The notes beneath the pieces were generated by a model that made no database searches, was not told where the DNA came from, and was given only the letters and a program-made list of their open reading frames with translations. A DNA stretch of 64,000 bases from Glycomyces fuscus (GTDB lineage: Bacteria > Actinomycetota > Actinomycetes > Streptosporangiales > Streptosporangiaceae), in contig NYMS01000006.1 of assembly GCA_002529455.1 (NCBI GenBank), positions 62,001 through 126,000 of the forward strand, written 5' to 3'. This document shows, in pieces, positions 24,825 through 32,997 of this stretch. The translations under genes were made by a program, and so were the position numbers. Position 1 is the stretch's first letter. Every line of letters starts with the position of its first letter.

Positions 24825-26597
24825 TCAGACGGTCCAGCGGTTGGTGATGGGCAGGCGGCGGTCCCGGCTGAGGTTGCGCGAGCTGATCTTGGTGCCCGGC
24901 GCGGACTGGCGGCGCTTGTACTCGGCGCGGTCCACCGTGCGGATGACCCGGCGCACCAGCCCGGGGTCGTACCCGGCGAAGACCAGTTCGGCCTCCCCCT
25001 TGTCCGTGCCCACGTAGGCGTCCAGGACGGCGTCGAGCACCGCGTAGTCGGGCAGGGAGTCGGTGTCCAGCTGGTCGGGGCGCAGTTCGGCGCTGGGCGG
25101 CTTGGAGATGGAGTTCTCCGGGATGGGCGGGGTCTGCCCCAGCCGGACGGCCTCGTCGTTGCGCCAGCGGGCCAGCTCCCAGACCAGGGTCTTCCAGCAG
25201 TCCTTGATGGGCGCGAAACCGCCGACGGAGTCGCCGTAGAGCGTGGAGTAGCCGGTGGCGGCCTCGCTCTTGTTGCCCGTGGCCAGGACCAGGTGGCCCT
25301 CCTCGTTGGACAGGGCCATCAGGAGCGTGCCGCGCACGCGGGCCTGGAGGTTCTCGGCGGCCAGGCCGGTGAGCGGGACGCCCGCCTCCCCCGTGGCCCG
25401 GGTGAAGGCCTCCACGGTCGGGGCGATGGCGATGGTGCGGGCCGCGAAGCCCTGGCGCACGGCCAGCTCCTCGGCGTCGCCGACCGAGTGGTCGCTGGAG
25501 TGCGCCCCGGGCATGAGCACGCCGTGGACCCGGTCCGCGCCCAGGGCGTCCACCGCGATGGTGGCCACGAGCGCGGAGTCGATACCGCCGGAGACGCCGA
25601 CCAGGACCGACCCGAAGCCGTTCTTGACGGTGTAGTCGCGCAGGCCGGTGACCAGGGCGCGGTAGACCTCGCCCGTGTCGGAGAGGGGGTCGGGCCGCGG
25701 GGTGACGGTGCCCGCCCGCGGCGGGTAGGGGGCGACCGGGTCGGCCGAGACGGTGTGGCGCACGACGCGCAGGCCGTCCACCTGCGCGCCCGGGCCGTCC
25801 GGGGCCGGTCCGGCCTCGGGCAGGTCGAGGTCGGCGACCAGGAGGGTCTCGGTGAACTGGGGCGCGCGGGCCACCAGCTCCCCCTCGGAGTCCACGATCA
25901 GGGAGTCGCCCTCGAAGACGAGCTCGTCCTGGCCGCCGACCATGTTGACGTAGGCCAGGGCGGCGCCGACCTCGCGGGCGCGGCGCTGGCACAGCTCCAG
26001 GCGCACGTCGTCCTTGTGGCGCTCGTAGGGCGAGCCGTTGAGGGAGACCAGCAGGCCCACCCCGGCGGCACGGGCCGCGGTGACGGGCCCGCCCTCCTGC
26101 CACAGGTCCTCGCAGACGGCCAGGGCGACGTCCACGCCGCGGACCCGGACCACGGAGAGGGTGTCGCCGGGGACGAAGTTGCGGAACTCGTCGAACACCC
26201 CGTAGTTGGGCAGGTGGTGCTTGGCGGAGGAGAGGACCACTTCGCCGCGGTGCAGGACGGCGACGGAGTTCTGCGGGGCCCCGGCGGGCTGGCCGTAGCG
26301 GGCGCCCGGGCCCTCCCGGCGGGAGAGGTAGCCCACGACGACGGGGAGCTCGCCCAGGTCCTGCCGGGCGAGGTCGGCGGCCAGGGCGCGGGTGGCCTTG
26401 ACCGAGGCCGACACGAAGGAGTTGCGCAGCGCCAGGTCCTCGACCGGGTAGCCGGTGACGACCATCTCCGGGAGGACGACCAGGTGGGCGCCCTCCTCGG
26501 CGGCCCTGCGCGCGGAGTCGACGACGAGGGACAGGTTGCCGTCCAGGTCGCCCGTGGTGGGGTTGACCTGGGCCAGTGCGATTCTCAGCTGTGCCAC
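24825..26597 (-). CDS. nadE: Glutamine-dependent NAD+ synthetase
   Basis: Converts nicotinate adenine dinucleotide to NAD+, using ammonia released from glutamine. The 590-aa product has an N-terminal nitrilase-type glutaminase with the catalytic triad Glu44 (VLPEMVVTGYP), Lys126 (SSAKHHLPNYG) and Cys162 (AVCEDLW), then a synthetase domain with the PP-loop VGVSGGIDSAL, NKSEAATGYSTLYGDS and the C-terminal KISSRNLSRDRRLPI. The GTG start (VAQLRIALAQVNPTTG) fits the family N-terminus, though its ribosome site is weak; open frame runs on upstream through glnA2 but is not coding. Divergent from glnA2 with a 258-bp promoter region between them. Confidence 0.95.
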   Translation of the reverse strand: MAQLRIALAQVNPTTGDLDGNLSLVVDSARRAAEEGAHLVVLPEMVVTGYPVEDLALRNSFVSASVKATRALAADLARQDLGELPVVVGYLSRREGPGARYGQPAGAPQNSVAVLHRGEVVLSSAKHHLPNYGVFDEFRNFVPGDTLSVVRVRGVDVALAVCEDLWQEGGPVTAARAAGVGLLVSLNGSPYERHKDDVRLELCQRRAREVGAALAYVNMVGGQDELVFEGDSLIVDSEGELVARAPQFTETLLVADLDLPEAGPAPDGPGAQVDGLRVVRHTVSADPVAPYPPRAGTVTPRPDPLSDTGEVYRALVTGLRDYTVKNGFGSVLVGVSGGIDSALVATIAVDALGADRVHGVLMPGAHSSDHSVGDAEELAVRQGFAARTIAIAPTVEAFTRATGEAGVPLTGLAAENLQARVRGTLLMALSNEEGHLVLATGNKSEAATGYSTLYGDSVGGFAPIKDCWKTLVWELARWRNDEAVRLGQTPPIPENSISKPPSAELRPDQLDTDSLPDYAVLDAVLDAYVGTDKGEAELVFAGYDPGLVRRVIRTVDRAEYKRRQSAPGTKISSRNLSRDRRLPITNRWTV

Positions 26598-26855
26598 GGG
26601 CCCGAGCCTAGCCGCAGTGTGTTTCCGGAGCCCGGGGCACGGCCGCGCCGGGGCCCGGCGGCGGCGGATGGCGGGGAAAGCCCCTGCCACGGGCGATAAT
26701 GCGTGTGCGGGTGACGGACCGGGCAGGCTGGTTGGCGTGTGCGGAAATACCCCGGAAATATCCGCACGGCACACTGGACCTGGGAGACCGTGTCCGACCC
26801 GGCCCCGCGTACGCCGGGAGGGCCCGGACACCGACCGCATCGAGGAAGGTTGATC

Positions 26856-28217
26856 GTGAATCGACAGCAGGAATTCGTGCTCCGCACGTTGGAGGAGCGC
26901 GACATCCGGTTCGTGAGGCTGTGGTTCACCGACGTGCTCGGGTACCTCAAGTCCGTGGCGGTCGCCCCCGCCGAACTGGAGGCGGCCTTCTCCGAGGGCA
27001 TCGGTTTCGACGGCTCGGCCATCGAGGGGTTCGCGCGCGTCTACGAGGCCGACATGCTGGCCCAGCCCGACCCCTCCACCTTCCAGGTGCTGCCCTGGCG
27101 CAACGAGCCGCACGGTACGGCGCGCATGTACTGCGACATCCTCATGCCCGACGGCTCGCCGTCGTCGGCCGACCCGCGCCACGTGCTCAAGCGCACGCTG
27201 GGCAGGGCCTCCGACCTCGGGTTCACGTTCTACACGCACCCCGAGATCGAGTTCTACCTGCTCAAGAAGATGCCCGAGCTGGGCGAGTTCCCCGAGCCCA
27301 ACGACTCCGGCGGCTACTTCGACCACACGCCGCACAACAGCGCGCACGACTTCCGGCGCAACGCCATCAACATGCTGGAGGCCATGGGCATCTCCGTGGA
27401 GTTCAGCCACCACGAGGGCGGGCCGGGGCAGCAGGAGATCGACCTGCGCTACGCCGACGCGCTGACCACCGCCGACAACATCATGACCTTCCGGCTCGTG
27501 ATGAAGGAGGTGGCGATGGAGCAGGGCGTGTACGCCACCTTCATGCCCAAGCCGTTCACGCAGTACCCGGGCTCGGGCATGCACACGCACCTGTCGCTGT
27601 TCGAGGGCGACCGCAACGCCTTCTACGAGCCGGGCGCGGACTTCCAGCTGTCCAAGGTGGGGCGCGGGTTCATAGCGGGCCTGCTGCGGCACGCCGACGA
27701 GATCACGGCCGTCACGAACCAGTGGGTGAACTCCTACAAGCGCCTGTGGGACGACCCTGCGGCCTCCGCGGGCATGGGCGGCGAGGCACCGGCCTACATC
27801 TGCTGGGGCCACAACAACCGCTCGGCGCTGGTGCGCGTGCCGATGTACAAGCCCGGCAAGTCCAACTCCAGCCGGATCGAGATCCGCTCCCTGGACACCG
27901 CCTGCAACCCGTACCTGGCCTACGCCGTGATCCTGGCGGCCGGGCTCAAGGGCATCGAGGAGGGCTACGAGCTGCCTCCCGGCGCGGAGGACGACGTCTG
28001 GGCGCTGACCGACTCCGAGCGCCGGGCGCTGGGCATCCGGCCGCTGCCGCAGAGCCTGGACGAGGCGCTGCGGATCATGGAGAACAGCGAGCTGGTCGCC
28101 GAGACGCTGGGCGAGCACGTCTTCGACTTCTTCCTGCGCAACAAGAAGGCGGAGTGGCACGACTACCGCCGCCAGGTGACCCCGTACGAGCTCCAGAGGT
28201 ACCTGCCGACGCTGTGA
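26856..28217 (+). CDS. glnA2: Glutamine synthetase-like GlnA2 (possible gamma-glutamylpolyamine synthetase)
   Basis: A 453-aa GS-fold ligase that closely follows Mycobacterium tuberculosis GlnA2 and Streptomyces GlnA2 in sequence and length (NRQQEFVLRTLEERDIRFVR, FTDVLGYLKS, GIGFDGSAIEGFAR, HPEIEFYLLK, SHHEGGPGQQEIDLRYADAL, MPKPFTQYPGSGMHTH, NRSALVRVP). It lacks the typical GlnE-target motif seen in GlnA. S. coelicolor GlnA2 has been described as a gamma-glutamylpolyamine synthetase, so the substrate here may be a polyamine rather than ammonia; sequence alone does not settle it. The GTG at 26856 follows GAGGAAGG. Divergent from nadE, matching the Streptomyces gene order glnE...nadE...glnA2. 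Confidence 0.9.
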   Translation: MNRQQEFVLRTLEERDIRFVRLWFTDVLGYLKSVAVAPAELEAAFSEGIGFDGSAIEGFARVYEADMLAQPDPSTFQVLPWRNEPHGTARMYCDILMPDGSPSSADPRHVLKRTLGRASDLGFTFYTHPEIEFYLLKKMPELGEFPEPNDSGGYFDHTPHNSAHDFRRNAINMLEAMGISVEFSHHEGGPGQQEIDLRYADALTTADNIMTFRLVMKEVAMEQGVYATFMPKPFTQYPGSGMHTHLSLFEGDRNAFYEPGADFQLSKVGRGFIAGLLRHADEITAVTNQWVNSYKRLWDDPAASAGMGGEAPAYICWGHNNRSALVRVPMYKPGKSNSSRIEIRSLDTACNPYLAYAVILAAGLKGIEEGYELPPGAEDDVWALTDSERRALGIRPLPQSLDEALRIMENSELVAETLGEHVFDFFLRNKKAEWHDYRRQVTPYELQRYLPTL

Positions 28218-28262
28218 CCCCTTGGGGGCGCGGGCCTTCGGGCCCTCGGCGGCGCACGTGCG

Positions 28263-28298
28263 CGAGCCCCCTTCCCGGGTTTCCGGGGAGGGGGCTCG
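28263..28298. terminator. Bidirectional terminator after glnA2
   Basis: 16-bp stem with one T-G pair (arms 28263-28278 and 28283-28298) and a GTTT loop, between convergent glnA2 and the DUF397 gene. It also marks where base composition drops into the lower-GC islet. Confidence 0.75.
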
Positions 28299-28325
28299 GT
28301 GCGTCTCGGGGGTGTTCCGAAGGGC

Positions 28326-28517
28326 TCAGTGCGCGGAGCCCTTCACGGCTTCCAGGAGGGCGGTCCACTCAGCGCCGCTGGCTTCCAGGTGACCGAGGTG
28401 GCGGTTCTGGGTGTCACGCACAGCGGCACCCGCAGAGGTTCGCCTGGCTTCTACGCACTGACCACCGTTACCACCGCTGTAGGTGGACTTCTTCCACTCA
28501 GGTGAGAGCTTCGTCAT
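28326..28517 (-). CDS. DUF397 small protein
   Basis: A 63-aa DUF397 protein (LSPEWKKSTYSGGNGGQCVE, then AVRDTQNRHLGHLEASGAEW, ending WTALLEAVKGSAH). The WxKSSYSgxxGxCVE start and the WxxFlxxvk end are the family pattern. DUF397 genes almost always follow an XRE regulator gene in actinomycetes; the best-known pair is bldB/whiJ-like in Streptomyces, linked to development, and the arrangement has been compared to toxin-antitoxin modules. The ATG follows GAAGGA and lies inside the end of the XRE gene (20-bp overlap), so translation is coupled. No catalytic residues are apparent. Confidence 0.9.
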   Translation of the reverse strand: MTKLSPEWKKSTYSGGNGGQCVEARRTSAGAAVRDTQNRHLGHLEASGAEWTALLEAVKGSAH

Positions 28518-29325
28518 CGTGCTTCCTTCGATGCTGGTAGAGAGCCTTGAGCGACTTCTCAGGTGACAGCGCGACCCCCAAGAGGTCACTGAAAAGCCTA
28601 TCCATCCGGCTCACGTCGTCCTGATCCGTCACCATGCGGCCAGACAGCCCGTCCTCCAAGTAGAGCGTGTCTTCCTGGTCCTCGAAGCTGAAGACGGTGA
28701 ACGGCATGACTGCGGGAGGACCGTGAGTTTCCAAGGGAATGATGTGGACTCGGACTTTCCTGGACTCAACCATATCTATCAGCTTTGTGATCTGATCGAA
28801 CATGACTTGAGGCCCTCCGATAGAGGCGGCTAGCACAGCCTCGTTCATGACAAGCACCAGACGGGGAGGTTCAGGAAGGTCCCAGAGCTTCTGACGCTCC
28901 ATCCGCCCGAACACCAACTCTTCAACATCCCGCTGGGGCGCAAGACCGTTGTTCGCTGAGATCAGGGTCCGAGCGTATGCCTCGGTCTGGATCAGCCCAG
29001 GAACCACAGTGGTCTCAAACTCGCGCATAACAGTCGCCCTGGGCTCAGCCTTCACCAGGTCAACCACCCAGTCAGGGTATGACTTCTTGGAGTTGAGCCG
29101 GTCCCAGAGCCTGACAAGAGCCCCCTCTCCCGTGACCAGGCCGTCCAGTTCCACCGCCATCTCGCGAGAAGGCCAGTGCGTTCCGGACTCAAAGCCAGAG
29201 ATGAGGGTGTCAGAGCAGTTCAGAGGGGCAGCCAGGCTCTTCTGGGTCCTCCCTGCCCTGGCGCGCAGAACCTTCAGCTCAGTTCCCCACTCCCGGGCGT
29301 GGGGCCTGACCTTGTGTTTGGCCAT
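28498..29325 (-). CDS. XRE-family regulator with Scr1/DUF5753 domain
   Basis: A 275-aa protein. The N-terminal XRE helix-turn-helix (about residues 10-70) reads WGTELKVLRARAGRTQKSLA, then LNCSDTLISGFESGTHWPSR. The C-terminal DUF5753/Scr1-type domain has RATVMREFETTVVPGLIQTE, RMERQKLWDLPEPPRLVLVM, RVHIIPLETHGPPAVMPFTV and a final YLEDGLSGRMVTDQ. It is the usual upstream partner of a DUF397 gene, here overlapping it by 20 bp. The ATG at 29325 follows GAAGGGTGA. Codon use is less GC-rich than in neighbouring genes, which suggests acquisition or relaxed selection. Divergent from a second pair of small genes, so the 177-bp gap may hold a shared operator. Confidence 0.9.
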   Translation of the reverse strand: MAKHKVRPHAREWGTELKVLRARAGRTQKSLAAPLNCSDTLISGFESGTHWPSREMAVELDGLVTGEGALVRLWDRLNSKKSYPDWVVDLVKAEPRATVMREFETTVVPGLIQTEAYARTLISANNGLAPQRDVEELVFGRMERQKLWDLPEPPRLVLVMNEAVLAASIGGPQVMFDQITKLIDMVESRKVRVHIIPLETHGPPAVMPFTVFSFEDQEDTLYLEDGLSGRMVTDQDDVSRMDRLFSDLLGVALSPEKSLKALYQHRRKHDDEALT

Positions 29326-29502
29326 TACTTCACCCTTCTCCACCATCTTCGCACCACCGAAAACAGCACTCCTCGAATTCTCCCATATGCCCATGCCCTC
29401 TATGGTTCTGAGCTTCCCTCTCGGATGATCAGTTCCAAGGCCAGCAATGCCTTGCGACAAAGAACTTGGGAACATTCCACCATTCCACGGAGGAAAAGGG
29501 AC

Positions 29503-29820
29503 ATGTCGGAATCGGAGAATGCGACAACAGTGACCAGGGAGGCGGCCAAGCGGCTCGCCCTGGAGCTGGACAAGCTGAACCTCAAGCCACTCCCCCAGCC
29601 GGGAATGGTGCTGGTGGTGAAGCGGGGCTCTCAGAAGCAGTCGGTATGCCTGATGCGGACGGACTCGGGCCAGTGGCACTGGTTCTGGATGTGGGAGCCG
29701 TTCCGCACCCAGGACCGGTGGGAGTACGAGCGGGGCCTCCCCCTGGGCCGGGAACAGGACATGGCCCGCCGTCTCCTCGGCGTCCTGGAGATCGCGGAGG
29801 CCGGGGAGAAGGTCTCGTGA
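29503..29820 (+). CDS. Small unknown protein near the XRE/DUF397 pair
   Basis: A 105-aa soluble protein with a helical N-terminus (REAAKRLALELDKLNLKPLP) and a Trp-rich core (GQWHWFWMWEPF) followed by WEYERGLPLGREQDMARRLL. I do not recognise the family. The dense aromatic patch suggests a beta-sheet binding face. The ATG is preceded by GGAGGAAAAGGG. Its stop overlaps the GTG of the next gene (GTGA), so the two are an operon. It is divergent from the XRE/DUF397 operon and shares the 177-bp intergenic region with it; small genes next to such pairs may be their functional partners, but that is inference. Confidence 0.72.
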   Translation: MSESENATTVTREAAKRLALELDKLNLKPLPQPGMVLVVKRGSQKQSVCLMRTDSGQWHWFWMWEPFRTQDRWEYERGLPLGREQDMARRLLGVLEIAEAGEKVS

Positions 29821-30071
29821 GCGCGCACGACCTCCCCCGCTTCCTCGCCGAGGTTCCGCCCGAGGTGGCCGACTCCCTCTCCACCACGCCCGGGGTGGAG
29901 AGGGTGACGCCCCGGCAGATCCTCTGCTCGGCCGTGGGCCTGCTCAACCTGCGCAAGGCCGGGGGAACCGTCTTCTTCGCGCGCGGCGGAGCCGTGCTCA
30001 CCCGCCCCGGCATGAGGATGGTGACCTTCGCCGAACTCCAGGCGGGCGACCTCCCCCGCAGATACCTGTGA
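29817..30071 (+). CDS. Small unknown protein, coupled to the preceding gene
   Basis: An 84-aa protein that begins with GTG overlapping the stop codon of the upstream gene by 4 bp (GTGA). Helical N-terminal half (AHDLPRFLAEVPPEVADSLS, VTPRQILCSAVGLLNLRKAG), then a short beta-rich part (GTVFFARGGAVLTRPGMRMV) and the end GDLPRRYL. No membrane segment or known motif. Composition is back to the usual high GC, unlike the XRE gene. A strong terminator hairpin follows 26 bp later. Function unknown. Confidence 0.7.
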   Translation: MSAHDLPRFLAEVPPEVADSLSTTPGVERVTPRQILCSAVGLLNLRKAGGTVFFARGGAVLTRPGMRMVTFAELQAGDLPRRYL

Positions 30072-30097
30072 GGCCCGCACGCCCCGCACGGAGAACG

Positions 30098-30143
30098 ACG
30101 GGCCCTCCTCCCGGAGAAGGGGGGAACCGGGAGGAGGGCCCGT
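30098..30143. terminator. Terminator between the small-gene operon and the lyase gene
   Basis: Perfect 17-bp stem (arms 30098-30114 and 30127-30143) with a 12-nt purine loop, between the convergent small-gene operon and rhamnogalacturonan lyase gene. Confidence 0.8.
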
Positions 30144-30213
30144 ACTCCGGGGGGCGGGTCCCGGGAGCGGGGCGGCCGCGCGAGCACACCCGCGGGACCG
30201 CCCCGCCCGGCGG

Positions 30214-32454
30214 TCAGGGCGTGTACACCTGCGGCCAGGGAGCGGGCTCCATGCCGTCCCCGATGAAGAAGCTCGGGTGCGGCGGCTGGTTGTAGGCGGT
30301 GTTCTGCCAGGCGACGGCCACCCGGTACTGGGTGTCGTGCATCAGGGTGGGCATCCGCAGCTCCGTGGGAACGGGCGTGGAGTAGATCCGCAGCGCCCGG
30401 TTGTCCTGGGTGCGCCAGACGACCTCCTCACGCCAGTCGCCGAGGATGTCACCGCTCAGCGCCGGTGTGGACTTGGTGCCGTTGTTGGAGGCCACCCCGG
30501 AGCCGGTCAGCAACCGGGTGTCGCCACCGGTCCCGTACTCGTCGATGCGGGTGCCGTCCAGCAGCTCCCGCAGCGGGTCGCCGTCCCACCAGCTCAGGAA
30601 GTTCGCCGAGGAGGGGGCGCGGACGCCCAGGCGGTCGCCCTCGGCGTCGTACATGCCGCTGATGCCGCCGCCCGCGACCCAGAACTCCGCGCCCGGGTTG
30701 CCCGGCCACACGTCCGCGGCCACACCCCGGCCGGGACCCTCCTCACCGCCGGCGGTGGGCCTGCGCCAGACCACGTCTCCGGTGCCGGCGTCGGCCACGT
30801 AGGCGCCCGCCGCGCCTCCCGTGCGCTCGGTGATGGTGAAGACCTCCAGGCCGGAGCGGTCGGGCAGCAGGTCGCCCACGTGCATGGCGTCCCCGTGGCC
30901 GTAACCGGTGCTCCACATCCCGCTGCCGTCGTCGTCGACGGCCATCGAGCCGTACATGACCTCGTCGCGGCCGTCACCGTCGGCGTCGGCGATGCTCAGC
31001 TGGTGGTTGCCCTGCCCGGCCCACCGCGACCCGGCGTCGTCGCTGTCGAAGGTCCAGCGGCGGGTGAAGCGCCCGTCGCGCCAGTCCCAGGCCGCGATGA
31101 CCGAGCGCGTGTAGTAGCCGCGCGCCATGACCAGGCTGGGCCGCCGGCCGTCCAGGTAGGCGACGCCCGCCAGGAACCGGTCCACCCGGTTGCCGTAGCA
31201 GTCGCCCCAGGCGCAGACGTCGCCGCGTCCGGGCACGTAGTCCACCGAGTCCAGTTCGGCCCCGCTGCGGCCGTCGAACATGGTGAGGAACTCCGGCCCG
31301 CGCAGGATGTAGCCGTCGCCGTTGCGGTGGTCGGCCCCGGCGTCGCCGATGACCCCGCCGGTGCCGTCGACGGTGCCGTCGGCCGTCTTCACGGCGACCT
31401 CGGCCCGCCCGTCGCCGTCGAAGTCGTAGACCTGGAACTGGGTGTAGTGCGCACCGGCGCGGATGTTGCGCCCCAGGTCGATGCGCCAGAGCCGCTCGCC
31501 GCTGAGCTCGTAGGCGTCGAGCAGCACGGGGCCGGTACGACCCGCCTGGGAGTTGTCCCTGGCGTTGGTGGGCTCCCACTTCAGGACGATCTCGTACTCG
31601 CCGTCGCCGTCGAGGTCGCCCACGCTGGCGTCGTTGGCGTCGTAGGTGTAGCCGCTGCCGCCGGACGGGACGTCCAGGGGAACGTCCAGGTAGCCGTCGC
31701 GCAGCGCCAGGGAGGTCACCGAGGCCTCCGCCTCCTGGCCGTCGACCACGGGGCGGACCGTGTAGCGGGCATCGGCGGCGGCGCCGCCGTCCAGGTAGGA
31801 GGTGGCCCCGGTGAGGGGTTGCGGGTTCAGGCGCGTGGAGCCGCGGTAGACGTTGAAGGCGACGTCCTCGGGGTCGGTGGCCAGCAGGCGCCAGCTCACC
31901 AGGTTGCCCCGCGTGCCGTGCACGCTCACCAGGCCGCGGCCCAGGTCCTCGACCTGGCGCCCCTCTCCGGTGGCGGGCGGGTCCTCGTCGTCGGGCGGCT
32001 CCTCGCCGGGGGGCTCCCCGGTGTCGCCGGTGCAGACGGTGCCGTTGAGCGTGAAGGACTCGGGCAGCTCCGGGGTACCGCCGTGGGAGCCGTTGAAGCC
32101 GAAGCCGACCGACCCTCCGGTGGCGATGGCGGCGTTCCACCCGGCGTCGTCCACGCTGACGCGGTCCCCGGAACCGGAGAACTCGCCGTTCCAGCCGCTG
32201 GTGACGCGCTCGCCCGCGGTGAAGTCCCACTCCACGGTCCAGCCGTCGACGGGATCACCGAGGTTGGTGACGGACACGGCGGCGGTGAAGCCGTCGTTCC
32301 ACTGGTTCTGGACGGTGTAGTCGACCTCGCAGCCGGCGGCGGCGGAGGCGGGGCCGGTCGCCACGGCGGCGAGTGCGGCCCCCGTGGCGAGGGCGGTCGC
32401 GAGGGAGGCGCCGCGCCGTGTCCGATGGCGGGTGACAGGGGGGTTGGGGGGCAT
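30214..32454 (-). CDS. Secreted rhamnogalacturonan lyase (PL11) with N-terminal CBM2
   Basis: Cleaves the rhamnogalacturonan-I backbone of pectin by beta-elimination outside the cell. The 746-aa precursor has a signal peptide with twin arginine-like start (RHRTRRGASLATALATG; cleavage about residue 38-40), a cellulose-binding CBM2 (CEVDYTVQNQWNDGFTAAVS, about 41-140), an acidic Pro/Glu/Asp linker, then the PL11 domain (about 163-746) with VSWRLLATDPEDVAFNVYR, the beta-propeller calcium loops VYDFDGDGRAEVAVKTADGT and ADADGDGRDEVMYGSMAVDD, and the terminal PHPSFFIGDGM. The ATG follows GAGGAGTG. A CelR/CebR-type box lies 67 bp upstream, which suggests control together with cellulose-degrading enzymes. 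Confidence 0.93.
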   Translation of the reverse strand: MPPNPPVTRHRTRRGASLATALATGAALAAVATGPASAAAGCEVDYTVQNQWNDGFTAAVSVTNLGDPVDGWTVEWDFTAGERVTSGWNGEFSGSGDRVSVDDAGWNAAIATGGSVGFGFNGSHGGTPELPESFTLNGTVCTGDTGEPPGEEPPDDEDPPATGEGRQVEDLGRGLVSVHGTRGNLVSWRLLATDPEDVAFNVYRGSTRLNPQPLTGATSYLDGGAAADARYTVRPVVDGQEAEASVTSLALRDGYLDVPLDVPSGGSGYTYDANDASVGDLDGDGEYEIVLKWEPTNARDNSQAGRTGPVLLDAYELSGERLWRIDLGRNIRAGAHYTQFQVYDFDGDGRAEVAVKTADGTVDGTGGVIGDAGADHRNGDGYILRGPEFLTMFDGRSGAELDSVDYVPGRGDVCAWGDCYGNRVDRFLAGVAYLDGRRPSLVMARGYYTRSVIAAWDWRDGRFTRRWTFDSDDAGSRWAGQGNHQLSIADADGDGRDEVMYGSMAVDDDGSGMWSTGYGHGDAMHVGDLLPDRSGLEVFTITERTGGAAGAYVADAGTGDVVWRRPTAGGEEGPGRGVAADVWPGNPGAEFWVAGGGISGMYDAEGDRLGVRAPSSANFLSWWDGDPLRELLDGTRIDEYGTGGDTRLLTGSGVASNNGTKSTPALSGDILGDWREEVVWRTQDNRALRIYSTPVPTELRMPTLMHDTQYRVAVAWQNTAYNQPPHPSFFIGDGMEPAPWPQVYTP

Positions 32455-32519
32455 GGGAAGGACACTCCTCACCGCATCCGGTGCCGACACGTCGCGGCGG
32501 CCCGGATGCGTCGATGTGA

Positions 32520-32533
32520 TGGGAGCGCTCCCG
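32520..32533 (-). promoter_or_regulatory. CelR/CebR-type operator
   Basis: TGGGAGCGCTCCCG, with the perfect 12-bp palindrome GGGAGCGCTCCC at 32521-32532. It matches 13 of 14 positions of TGGGAGCGCTCCCA, the cellulose-regulator site known from Thermobifida (CelR) and Streptomyces (CebR). It lies 67 bp upstream of the lyase start codon. The repressor gene is outside the window. Confidence 0.85.
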
Positions 32534-32997
32534 AAAACAACGAGAATGTAACACGGGGAGTAGCGACGCGACAACGGTCCTTTCTAAACCGATTTACCTT
32601 CGCCGGGAGGGCCTGAGTCCCAGCTGACACGGGATATCTGCCCGTCGTACGTCCGGGAGCGAGGAAAGCGGAGCAGTCGGGGGCAAAACGTTTCAAGCCC
32701 GGGTCGCCACCCCCGCGGGAACGGACGGTTCCGCGGGCCTTCGCCCGCGACCTCCCCGCGGAAGGGCGGGTGGGGCTCCGCCGGGGGCCACACAACCAGA
32801 ACGGGAAGGCGCAGGCCCGCGCCACGGGTCTTCGCTCCTCGTGGACAACGCGGGGCCACCCCCGCTTCACCCCGGGCTGCTAGCCTCCCGCGGCCGGGGC
32901 CGCACCGGCCCGACCGCCGGAACTCCCCCGGCCCGGACCCCGGGCAGGCGCGATCCCGGCCTTTCGCACCCCGCTCCCCCGCTGAGAGGATGCCACC
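32534..32997. other. Promoter region between divergent secreted-enzyme genes
   Basis: 464 bp between the CelR-type box and the EEP gene. A second near-palindrome TAAACCGATTTA (32585-32596; one mismatch) lies 51 bp upstream of the CelR-type box and looks like another LacI-family half-site pair. From 32640 onward the sequence is GC-rich and I see no gene; minus-strand frames that cross it lack homology. The ribosome site GAGAGGA of the EEP gene is near 32985. Confidence 0.45.

Noticed and set aside
24825..28160. nadE frame extended to 1111 codons
   Set aside because: The extra part lies opposite glnA2 and has no NadE homology; family N-terminus begins at the GTG at 26597.
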